DNA of 8,459 nt from Fimenecus sp045579305 (GTDB lineage Bacteria; Bacillota; Clostridia; Oscillospirales; Acutalibacteraceae): the NCBI GenBank assembly GCA_045579305.1, contig JAZNLY010000128.1, forward strand, positions 1 to 8,459, given 5' to 3'. Positions 1 through 5,293 of the stretch are shown in pieces. Position numbers and translations under genes: made by a program. The notes under the pieces are model-generated. The model ran no database searches. It was not told the DNA's origin and was given only the letters and a program-made list of their open reading frames with translations. How positions within the stretch are numbered: position 1 is the first letter of the stretch; each line of letters opens with the position of its first letter.

Positions 1-142
1 AGGCTTATTACGTTTTCAATTGAATTATACGAATCATTTAGTCAGATATGCACCAATTCTGGTGCTATATGAAATATATAATAAATTTACACTTGTAAGT
101 AAAAAAATATTTTTTATAAAATTAATCACTTTTCTCAAAAAA
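1..142. other. AT-rich leader region without a recognisable gene
   Basis: No convincing coding sequence is seen here; the short plus-strand reading frame over 20-202 is lysine/isoleucine-rich low-complexity translation of AT-rich DNA and lacks a ribosome-binding site. The one structured element is a small hairpin, GCACCA (50-55), loop ATTC, TGGTGC (60-65). No T-run follows it on either strand, so it is not an obvious terminator. The stretch may be the 3' flank of a gene outside the window. Confidence 0.4.
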
Positions 143-170
143 TTGGACCAAGTTCGTTTTATTATACGAT
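143..170 (+). promoter_or_regulatory. weak candidate promoter for the 204-701 gene
   Basis: TTGGAC at 143-148 and TACGAT at 165-170 are separated by 16 nt, a fair but imperfect match to a sigma-A promoter. The region is AT-rich, so chance matches are common. It would give a leader of about 25 nt before the start codon at 204. Confidence 0.3.
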
Positions 171-203
171 ATATAGGTAAAAGCAAAAAGGAGAGAAATT
201 AAA

Positions 204-701
204 ATGACAGAACAAAAAAGAAAAGCATTAGCAAAGAAAATTATTGAAAATCAGAAGTTTGATGAACGCACAAAATCTTTATACAACAATTATTGGCGTA
301 AGTGCTCGATTATCTGCACACTGGTTGCTGCGGGATATTTCACTTTTTTCACAATCCTGCACGAGAACTGCAAACCCTCAAAATTTGCAGACTGGCTGTT
401 CGCGTTTTTATTTATTGATATTATCACAACTTGTGTGATGTTGACTGCTGTATTTATGAAATCTGATTTTTATCGTTCAAACGGTGCAAAATACAACACG
501 ATTAAAGGCGTATTATTGAAAATACTCTGCTTTTTTGATTGCATGGTGCCTATTATGTACATGCTTGTGTATTTTAATTTTGACCCAAGTACAGGAGAGC
601 TTTATATGCCTGTGTGGAAAATCATTATATATGCACCGTTAGCTTTTGGTGCAATGGTATTGGGTGGAGCTTTTATGAACACAACAGCACCAGATGTATA
701 A
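204..701 (+). CDS. hypothetical four-helix membrane protein
   Basis: I do not recognise this 165-residue protein. A ribosome-binding site (AAAAAGGAGAG, 185-195) lies about 10 nt before the ATG at 204, which supports translation. The N-terminus (residues 1-33) is basic and hydrophilic. Four hydrophobic segments follow, at roughly residues 34-52, 62-84, 101-124 and 136-158, so it should sit in the cytoplasmic membrane with both ends on the same side, probably inside. No catalytic motif is visible; the cysteines (34, 38, 56, 77, 109, 113) do not form a recognised metal-binding pattern. It is followed directly by remnants of a truncated regulator and a dead insertion sequence, so its own C-terminus (ending TTAPDV) could have been created or altered by a deletion junction. 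It is transcribed away from the rest of the window's operons and gives no pathway context. Confidence 0.65.
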   Translation: MTEQKRKALAKKIIENQKFDERTKSLYNNYWRKCSIICTLVAAGYFTFFTILHENCKPSKFADWLFAFLFIDIITTCVMLTAVFMKSDFYRSNGAKYNTIKGVLLKILCFFDCMVPIMYMLVYFNFDPSTGELYMPVWKIIIYAPLAFGAMVLGGAFMNTTAPDV

Positions 702-951
702 CGACAAGCCTGAAACTATCGAAATGATTGCACACAAAGGCATAATCGACCAACTTGTTGATTGGTTTGGTAAAGATATTAAATTCACAGAAATCAACGA
801 AAATCAAATAAAAGTGGAACTTGTTGCAAGTCCACTTGCTATGGAAAACTGGGCAATGCAGTTTGTGAAATATGTGGAAATTTTAAAACCAATTTCCCTT
901 CGTGAATCGTTAAAGGAAATAATTCACTCCGCACAAGAGAAATATAAATAA
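679..951 (+). pseudogene. C-terminal remnant of a WYL-domain transcriptional regulator
   Basis: An 85-codon frame (ATG at 694) encodes a piece resembling the C-terminal region (WCX domain) of WYL-domain regulators of the YafY/DeoR-like type. The pattern is M-Y-x-x-x-P-E-T, then V-D-W-F-G-K-D, and at the end a run with A-M-E-N-W-A-M-Q-F-x-x-Y-V-E-I-L-x-P and S-L-R-E. Full-length proteins are about 300 residues, with an N-terminal helix-turn-helix and a central WYL domain; both are absent. In this frame a stop codon occurs at 676-678, so the recognisable homology cannot extend further upstream. The ATG at 694 overlaps the end of the preceding gene by 8 nt and has no Shine-Dalgarno sequence of its own, so any translation would rely on coupling. 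I read it as a 5'-truncated gene next to an IS scar. The family assignment is from remembered consensus and is fairly confident. Confidence 0.65.
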
Positions 952-960
952 ATATTAAAT

Positions 961-1184
961 TTAAAGTGAATGAGTTCGGTATAGTACTGGACTCATTCCT
1001 TTTAGTTTTAAGGAAATTCTATCGTTATTGTAGTAATCCATGTAGTGTTTTAATTCATCTATGAAAGTGTTAACACTTTCAAATTTATCTCCGTAGTACA
1101 TTTCAACTTTCAGTCTGCCGAAAAAGTTTTCCATAGCACCATTATCCATACAGTTCCTTTTCGTGACATATTTTGTGTGATAAT
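961..1184 (-). pseudogene. IS3-family transposase OrfB, C-terminal fragment with frameshift
   Basis: The fragment encodes the end of an IS3-type DDE transposase (rve integrase core). The typical run MDNGAMENFFGRLKVEMYYG is followed by a Y-M-x-Y-Y-N-x-x-R stretch and L-K-G-M-S-P-V-L-Y-R-T. The Glu in M-E-N-F-F corresponds to the third acidic residue of the DDE triad in this family; the two Asp residues lie in the deleted part. Upstream, 1184-1156 reads I-I-T-Q-N-M-S-R-K-G in another frame. This is the segment that normally precedes N-C-x-D-N, so one base has been lost near 1155. The fragment is not expected to be functional. Confidence 0.8.
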
Positions 1185-1188
1185 TGTG

Positions 1189-1323
1189 TTATTGTCCCTT
1201 ACCTAAATCCCAATACTTTCGCACTTTTTCTCTATATCCTAAATGGTGTTCTCGCATATCCATAATAACACCTATTTTAAATTATGCACTGTATTTCTGT
1301 TGTTGTGTTCCTTTTTTGGCCAT
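1189..1323 (-). pseudogene. IS3-family OrfA, N-terminal fragment with nonsense codon
   Basis: Starting at ATG 1323 the frame reads MAKKGTQQQKYSA, then TAA (1282-1284), then FKIGVIMDMREHHLGYREKV and R-K-Y-W-D-L before a second stop at 1189-1191. This looks like the start of the helix-turn-helix OrfA protein of an IS3-family element. The in-frame TAA probably replaces a glutamate codon (K-Y-S-A-E-F-K is the expected pattern). The remaining OrfA helices and leucine-zipper region are missing. Assignment rests on similarity to remembered IS3 OrfA sequences and on its position upstream of the OrfB fragment. Confidence 0.6.
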
Positions 1324-1363
1324 AAAAAATGCACCTCCAAAAGTGTCTAACTTTTGGGGTGCA
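1324..1363 (-). terminator. hairpin in IS left end, probable terminator for the uracil permease gene
   Basis: TGCACCTCCAAAAGT (1330-1344) and ACTTTTGGGGTGCA (1350-1363) form a 14-bp stem with one bulged base and a 5-nt loop. On the minus strand the stem is followed at once by six T residues (complement of 1324-1329). This is the layout of a factor-independent terminator, lying about 40 nt beyond the permease stop codon. The sequence belongs to the left end of the dead IS, where such hairpins are known in IS elements to block incoming transcription. Termination here is inferred from structure only. Confidence 0.6.
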
Positions 1364-1402
1364 TATCACAACAAACTACGGGGATAAATTGTATTTTATT
1401 GT

Positions 1403-2815
1403 TTATTTATCTTCTTTTTCAAGACGTTTTGTATTTTGTCCTGCAGCGAAATTCACACCTGTATCTTTTGGTTCTTCTTCTGTGAATTCATAATCCTTAC
1501 CGGGAAGAATTGCATTAAGAACAATACCTGCGATAGAAGCAACTGCAAGCGCAGAGAGAGTAATTGTAACGCCGCCGATTGCAAATGTTACTCCACCTGT
1601 AAGACCGAGTGCACATACAAGGATTATAGCAGCAACAATAAGGTTTCTGCTCTTTGTAAAGTCAACCTTTGATTCAACAACATTACGAACACCGATAGCA
1701 GAAATCATACCGTAAAGAACGAATGAAATACCACCGATAATAGAAGCAGGAAGCGAGTTGATTACTGCTGCAAATTTAGGTGAGAAAGAAAGAACAACTG
1801 CAAAAACAGCAGCAAGTCTGATAACCTTAGGGTCATAAACCTTTGAAAGTGCAAGAACACCCGTGTTTTCGCCGTATGTTGTGTTAGCAGGAGCACCAAG
1901 AAGTGATGCGATAGTAGTTGCAAGACCGTCACCTGTAAGTGTTCTGTGAAGACCAGGGTCTTTGATATAATTCTTGCCAACAGTAGCACCGATAGCAGAA
2001 ATATCACCAATGTGTTCCATCATTGTAGCAAGAGCAATTGGCATAATACCGATAATTGCGCTGATGATAAGGCTCTTGTTTGACCAGTCAACACCAAGAA
2101 TAGTTGCTTCTTTCTGAATAGGAAGGCCTATCCAAGCAGCTTCTTTAACTGCTGTAAAGTCGATTGCCCATCCTTCAACACCGCCAATGTTACCAACAAG
2201 AATAGCAACGATATAAGCGCCAACAACGCCTAAAAGAATAGGAATAATCTTTGCCATACCTTTGCCCCAGATGTTAAAGATAACAACGATTGCAAGAGCA
2301 ATAAGAGCGAGTGGCCAGTTAGCAGCGCAGTTATTAACTGCTGAACCTGAAAGACCAAGACCGATAGCAATGATAATTGGACCTGTAACAACAGGTGGGA
2401 AGAACTTCATAACCTTCTTTATACCAACAAGTTTGATAATGCCTGCAAGAACAAGATAAACAAGACCTGCACAAGCAACACCAAGACAAGCATAAGGAAG
2501 AAGCTCTTTGTTAGGGATTGTGCCATCTTCACCAAGCTTTGGTGCAACAGCAGCATAACCGCCAAGGAATGCGAATGAAGAACCAAGGAAAGCAGGAACC
2601 TTGAATTTTGTGATTACGTGGAACAAAAGTGTTCCAAGACCTGCCATAAGAAGTGTGGTTGCAACATCAAGTCCTGTAAGAAGTGGAACAAGAACAGTTG
2701 CACCGAACATTGCGAACATGTGCTGGAATCCCAAAACAACCATCTTTGGAACGCCTAACTGTTTAGCGTCATAAATACCTGTTTCAGGAATAGCATTCTT
2801 TTTGTTTTTTGCCAT
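1403..2815 (-). CDS. uraA: uracil permease (NCS2/UraA family)
   Basis: The gene encodes a 470-residue nucleobase:proton symporter of the NCS2 family in the cytoplasmic membrane, expected to import uracil for salvage. The chain is hydrophobic throughout, consistent with the family's 14 membrane segments, with a short charged C-terminal tail (residues 440-470). Family landmarks are visible: QHMFAMFGATVLVP (His32), the EHIGD motif (Glu267), DGLATTIASLLGAP, and TYGENTGV (Glu316). His32, Glu267 and Glu316 correspond to His24, Glu241 and Glu290 of E. coli UraA, and the 49-residue spacing of the two glutamates is identical. This points to uracil rather than xanthine/urate, although substrate is inferred. 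I chose the ATG at 2815, not the one at 2830, because GGAGG (2828-2824) lies 8 nt before it and inside the longer reading. The gene is divergent from the PAP2-like gene; no pyrimidine-synthesis gene is adjacent. Confidence 0.92.
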   Translation of the reverse strand: MAKNKKNAIPETGIYDAKQLGVPKMVVLGFQHMFAMFGATVLVPLLTGLDVATTLLMAGLGTLLFHVITKFKVPAFLGSSFAFLGGYAAVAPKLGEDGTIPNKELLPYACLGVACAGLVYLVLAGIIKLVGIKKVMKFFPPVVTGPIIIAIGLGLSGSAVNNCAANWPLALIALAIVVIFNIWGKGMAKIIPILLGVVGAYIVAILVGNIGGVEGWAIDFTAVKEAAWIGLPIQKEATILGVDWSNKSLIISAIIGIMPIALATMMEHIGDISAIGATVGKNYIKDPGLHRTLTGDGLATTIASLLGAPANTTYGENTGVLALSKVYDPKVIRLAAVFAVVLSFSPKFAAVINSLPASIIGGISFVLYGMISAIGVRNVVESKVDFTKSRNLIVAAIILVCALGLTGGVTFAIGGVTITLSALAVASIAGIVLNAILPGKDYEFTEEEPKDTGVNFAAGQNTKRLEKEDK

Positions 2816-2851
2816 TTTAACATCCTCCATTAATAAAAAATTGTCATATAA

Positions 2852-2880
2852 ATAATACCACCATATAGTGATATTTTCAA
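2852..2880 (-). promoter_or_regulatory. sigma-A promoter of the uracil permease gene
   Basis: On the minus strand TTGAAA (2880-2875) and TATTAT (2857-2852) are separated by exactly 17 nt. Transcription would start near 2845, leaving a leader of about 30 nt. That is too short for a PyrR-type attenuator or a riboswitch, so any uracil control would have to act on initiation or elsewhere. Confidence 0.7.
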
Positions 2881-2946
2881 ACGAATTAACACAAAATGTT
2901 GAACTTTGTAGTTTTGCACTAAAAAAACACAGTCCATTTGACTATT

Positions 2947-2976
2947 TTGACAAAAGAAAATTATTTATCTTATAAC
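2947..2976 (+). promoter_or_regulatory. sigma-A promoter of the PAP2-like gene
   Basis: A perfect TTGACA (2947-2952) is followed after 18 nt by TATAAC (2971-2976), or after 17 nt by TTATAA (2970-2975). Transcription would begin near 2983, giving a leader of about 57 nt containing a T-rich stretch (2984-2994). It is divergent from the permease promoter, with about 66 nt between the two -35 boxes. Confidence 0.7.
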
Positions 2977-3039
2977 ATACACTTGCTTTTTTTTGCTCGT
3001 TATTGTAAAATTACTTAAGGTCAATTTTAAGGAGATATT

Positions 3040-3537
3040 ATGAGAATATTTTTAGTATGTCTTTGTGCGTGGTTTGTTGCACAGTTAATGAAAGTAATAA
3101 TTAATTCTATAAAATATGCAATTGATAAGAAAAAAGGTGGAGAAGCAACAAAGGTTACATTGGGAACACTTTTTAAACTTGGCGGTATGCCAAGCTCACA
3201 TACTGCAACTGTAATTTCACTCTGTACTTGTATCGGAGCTCTTGAGGGTTGGGATTCAAATATCTTTGCAGTATCTGGTGTCTTTGCATTTATCACAATG
3301 TTTGATGCTATTAAGGTCAGACTTCCAATGGGAAAACTTACAGATGAGTTCAAACTTGTTCGTGAAGCAGTACTTGGTAAAAACCTTAAAAAACTTAAAA
3401 AGGTTGAAGGTCATACATTACCTGAGGTTATCGGTGGCTTTTTCGTAGGTGCCGGTGTTGCACTTATCATCCTTAAATTTACACCATTATTCCCTGAATA
3501 CGTTTCAATCTTCGAAACAATGAGCATATTCAATTAA
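3040..3537 (+). CDS. divergent PAP2 family protein (DUF212, YuiD-like)
   Basis: This 165-residue membrane protein belongs to the divergent PAP2 family (DUF212), related to acid phosphatase/vanadium haloperoxidase proteins. The characteristic motif GGMPSSHTA is at residues 48-56 (Ser52-Ser53-His54), with a conserved Asp in MFDAIKVR (Asp89) and the late motif GHTLPEVIGG (His125), which matches the family's G-H-T-P-x-E-V signature. Hydrophobic segments lie near residues 2-20, 56-68, 76-92 and 130-148. PAP2 enzymes remove phosphate from lipid or small-molecule phosphates at the membrane, but the substrate and activity of this divergent branch are not established, so function stays open. AAGGAGAT (3029-3036) places a ribosome-binding site 5 nt before the ATG. 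The gene is monocistronic, with its own promoter at 2947 and a strong terminator at 3556. Length is usual for the family. Confidence 0.88.
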   Translation: MRIFLVCLCAWFVAQLMKVIINSIKYAIDKKKGGEATKVTLGTLFKLGGMPSSHTATVISLCTCIGALEGWDSNIFAVSGVFAFITMFDAIKVRLPMGKLTDEFKLVREAVLGKNLKKLKKVEGHTLPEVIGGFFVGAGVALIILKFTPLFPEYVSIFETMSIFN

Positions 3538-3555
3538 ATTTAAATATTACACAGT

Positions 3556-3582
3556 AAGGCGGGGTCTTGACCCCGCCTTTTT
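3556..3582 (+). terminator. strong factor-independent terminator after the PAP2-like gene
   Basis: AAGGCGGGG (3556-3564) and CCCCGCCTT (3571-3579) form a GC-rich stem around the loop TCTTGA, followed by a T-run (3578-3582). The flanking ACAGT (3551-3555) and ACTGT (3585-3589) can extend the pairing. It lies about 20 nt after the stop codon at 3537. Confidence 0.9.
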
Positions 3583-3627
3583 ACACTGTTATTCAAATTA
3601 TAGTTTATCGTGATAACCAATTTGGTT

Positions 3628-3715
3628 TGTCATTCTGAGCGTAAGCGAAGAATCTCAACCACAGCAACATAGCAACCAACAGAGATTCTTCGTCACTTCG
3701 TTCTTCAGAATGACA
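3628..3715. repeat. long hairpin repeat (TGTCATTCTGA...TCAGAATGACA)
   Basis: The outer arms TGTCATTCTGA (3628-3638) and TCAGAATGACA (3705-3715) are a perfect 11-bp inverted repeat. The inner arms CGAAGAATCTC (3646-3656) and GAGATTCTTCG (3682-3692) are also 11 bp and perfect, with unpaired segments of 7 and 12 nt between inner and outer arms and a 25-nt loop. I recognise this as a dispersed intergenic hairpin repeat type seen in many Clostridia and other gut bacteria, with the arms CATTCTGAGC and GAAGAATCTC. It encodes nothing. It resembles a MITE or REP element; mobility is inferred. Confidence 0.75.
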
Positions 3716-3756
3716 CATCATATATAATTTGTCGGGATACTTATATTTATGTTCTT

Positions 3757-3856
3757 GGCTCCCCTTGTCAGGGCGCGGGCATCCAGTGGATGCCGAATTA
3801 GCGCTGTCTGAGCCGGCAGGCGAGTAAGGGAGCTGTCAACGAAGTTGACTGAGGGG
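3757..3856 (+). repeat. GC-rich hairpin repeat, copy 1, with internal insertion
   Basis: Copy 1 reads GGCTCCCCTTGTCAGGG (3757-3773), then about 54 nt, then GGGAGCTGTCAACGAAGTTG (3828-3847) and ACTGAGGGG (3848-3856). Pairings are CTCCC (3759-3763) with GGGAG (3828-3832), GTCAAC (3835-3840) with GTTGAC (3844-3849), and CCCCT (3761-3765) with AGGGG (3852-3856) as an alternative. The inserted stretch holds its own hairpin, GCATCC (3779-3784) with GGATGC (3788-3793). The layout (CTCCC hairpin, GTC hairpin, GAGGG tail) matches the reverse complement of the repeat at 3882-3928. It is more GC-rich than its surroundings. Confidence 0.7.
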
Positions 3857-3881
3857 TAGTTAATACACTAGTTTTAACTTT

Positions 3882-3928
3882 CTCTCCCTCCGTCTGCTAT
3901 CGCAGACACCTCCCTCGTCAGAGGGAGG
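3882..3928 (-). repeat. GC-rich hairpin repeat, copy 2, inverted
   Basis: Two perfect hairpins adjoin here: GTCTGC (3892-3897), loop TATC, GCAGAC (3902-3907); and CCTCCCTC (3909-3916), loop GTCA, GAGGGAGG (3921-3928). CTCCCTCC lies just before (3884-3891). Read on the minus strand, the order is CTCCC hairpin with a TGAC loop, GTC hairpin, GGAGGGA tail, the same order as in the repeat at 3757-3856. I take both as members of one dispersed intergenic family, in opposite orientation about 25 nt apart. Confidence 0.7.
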
Positions 3929-3980
3929 CAAAGATACCGATAAACGCCAATTTATCTAACAGTTTTAATTATGATTAAAT

Positions 3981-4009
3981 TATAAAAAAAGCTCCCAATC
4001 AGGAGCTTT
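3981..4009 (-). terminator. terminator at the end of the DUF975-aPGM-metY operon
   Basis: AAAGCTCC (3988-3995) and GGAGCTTT (4002-4009) form an 8-bp stem with a 6-nt loop. On the minus strand the stem is followed by seven T residues (complement of 3984-3990), ideal for intrinsic termination. It starts 7 nt after the metY stop codon (4017-4019). Confidence 0.88.
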
Positions 4010-4016
4010 AATTTTT

Positions 4017-5288
4017 TTATATATTCTCAAGTGCCTGTTCAATATCTGCGATAATGTCATCCACATTTTCAATACCAACTGAAAATCTGATAAGGTCAGG
4101 TGATACACCACAATCAACGAGTTCTTGGTCACTTAATTGTCTGTGAGTTGATGATGCAGGGTGGAGCACACAAGTTCTTGCATCAGCAACGTGAGTAACA
4201 ACTGATGCGAGTTTAAGTGAGTTCATAAACTTCTCTGCTGCATCTCTGCCGCCCTTAACACCGAATGAAACAACACCACAAGTACCCTTTGGCATATATT
4301 TCTGTACAAGGTCGTAATACTTGTTGCCTGGAAGAGCAGGGTAGTTAACCCATGAAATCTTGTCATTAGCTTCAAGGTACTTTGCAACTGCAAGAGCGTT
4401 ACTACAATGTCTTTCCATACGGAGATGGAGTGTTTCAAGACCTAAGTTAAGGTAGTATGAGTTCTGTGGAGCAGGAGTTGAACCGTAGTCACGAAGAAGC
4501 TGTGCAACGATTTTTGTAACGTAACCTGCTTTGCCGAAATCTTTAGTATAAACAGCACCGTGATAGCTTTCATCAGGTTGTGTAAGTCCGGGGAATTTAT
4601 CGTTCTGTTCCCAGTCAAAGTTACCGCTGTCGATAACAGCCCCACCGATAATGTTAGCGTGCCCTTCCATATACTTTGTTGTGGAATGTGTAACAATGTC
4701 AGCACCGAATTCAAAAGGACGACAGTTGATAGGTGTCGGGAATGTGTTGTCAATGATAAGCGGAACACCATTTGCGTGAGCAATCTTTGCAAATTTCTCA
4801 ATATCAAGAATATCAAGTGATGGGTTTGCAATAGTTTCACCGAAAAGTGCTTTTGTGTTAGGCTTGAAAGCAGCCTGAATTTCTTCTTCACTAGCATTTG
4901 GGTCAACGAACGTAACATCAATGCCTAATTTTCTCATTGTAACATTGAAAAGGTTGAAGGTACCACCGTAAATTGTTGCCGCTGACACAAAGTGGTCACC
5001 TGCACCCATAATGTTGATAAGTGAGAAGAAGTTTGCAGCCTGACCTGAAGAAGTAAGTACACCTGCAACACCACCTTCAAGCATTGTGATTTTTTGTGCA
5101 ACCATATCACTTGTAGGGTTTGCAAGACGAGTGTACATATAGCCCGGTTCAAGGTCAAAAAGTTTAGCCATAGCTTCACTTGTATCATATTTGAATGTTG
5201 TGCTTTGTGTGATAGGGAGTACTCGAGGTTCACCGTTCTTTGGTCTGTAAGCACCCTGAACGCAGTTAGTTTCTATTTTATAACTCAT
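4017..5288 (-). CDS. metY: O-acetylhomoserine sulfhydrylase (PLP-dependent)
   Basis: A 423-residue cytosolic PLP enzyme of the Cys/Met metabolism family, closest to O-acetylhomoserine aminocarboxypropyltransferase/sulfhydrylase. It makes homocysteine from an activated homoserine and sulfide. Landmarks are YTRLANPT (residues 52-59, Tyr and Arg that contact PLP phosphate in the partner subunit), LTSSGQAAN (78-86), ETIANPS (151-157), LIIDNTFPTP (177-186, Asp180 pairing with the PLP nitrogen), and THSTTKYMEGH (200-210) with the Schiff-base Lys205. The near-C-terminal THVADARTCVLHPASSTH segment is typical of MetY rather than cystathionine gamma-synthase, and the 420-430 residue length also fits MetY. 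GGAGG lies 10 nt before the ATG at 5288. It starts 5 nt after the upstream aPGM-like gene and ends in a terminator, so it is the last gene of that operon. Acyl versus phosphoryl homoserine as donor cannot be settled from sequence. Confidence 0.93.
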   Translation of the reverse strand: MSYKIETNCVQGAYRPKNGEPRVLPITQSTTFKYDTSEAMAKLFDLEPGYMYTRLANPTSDMVAQKITMLEGGVAGVLTSSGQAANFFSLINIMGAGDHFVSAATIYGGTFNLFNVTMRKLGIDVTFVDPNASEEEIQAAFKPNTKALFGETIANPSLDILDIEKFAKIAHANGVPLIIDNTFPTPINCRPFEFGADIVTHSTTKYMEGHANIIGGAVIDSGNFDWEQNDKFPGLTQPDESYHGAVYTKDFGKAGYVTKIVAQLLRDYGSTPAPQNSYYLNLGLETLHLRMERHCSNALAVAKYLEANDKISWVNYPALPGNKYYDLVQKYMPKGTCGVVSFGVKGGRDAAEKFMNSLKLASVVTHVADARTCVLHPASSTHRQLSDQELVDCGVSPDLIRFSVGIENVDDIIADIEQALENI

Positions 5289-5293
5289 TTTAA

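Larger units (their letters stand above)
961..1375 (-). mobile_element. decayed IS3-family insertion sequence
   Basis: Read on the minus strand, this block has an IS-like left end (about 1375-1330), the start of orfA at 1323, and the end of orfB terminating at 961. Most of the element is missing. OrfA runs only about 44 codons and contains a TAA stop at 1282-1284. OrfB survives only as its last 70 or so codons, so several hundred codons are deleted at a junction near 1185-1195. A one-base deletion near 1155 shifts the orfB frame. The right terminal repeat expected beyond the orfB stop is absent: only 9 nt separate that stop from the WYL remnant's stop. The element cannot transpose. The left boundary is approximate, because no target duplication can be read with one end lost. 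Confidence 0.75.

Noticed and set aside
20..202. 60-codon plus-strand reading frame
   Set aside because: No ribosome-binding site, low-complexity Lys/Ile/Phe composition expected from AT-rich DNA, and it runs into the ribosome-binding site of the next gene.
968..998. Inverted repeat GAATGAGT / ACTCATTC followed by CTTTT, a possible plus-strand terminator
   Set aside because: It lies inside the coding end of the transposase fragment, has a 15-nt loop and an interrupted T-run; chance pairing is as likely. A weak terminator for the WYL remnant cannot be excluded.
1184..1387. 67-codon plus-strand reading frame
   Set aside because: It is antisense to the IS3 remnant, whose OrfA and OrfB fragments explain the sequence on the other strand.
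2831..2940. PyrR attenuator, purine riboswitch or other leader before the uracil permease
   Set aside because: The promoter at 2852-2880 leaves only about 30 nt of leader and no matching conserved core is seen.
3027..3353. 108-codon minus-strand reading frame
   Set aside because: Shadow of the PAP2-like gene, whose GGMPSSHTA motif, ribosome-binding site, promoter and terminator support the plus strand.
4442..4921. 159-codon minus-strand reading frame within metY
   Set aside because: Out-of-frame shadow; the MetY frame carries the PLP lysine and family motifs across the same bases.
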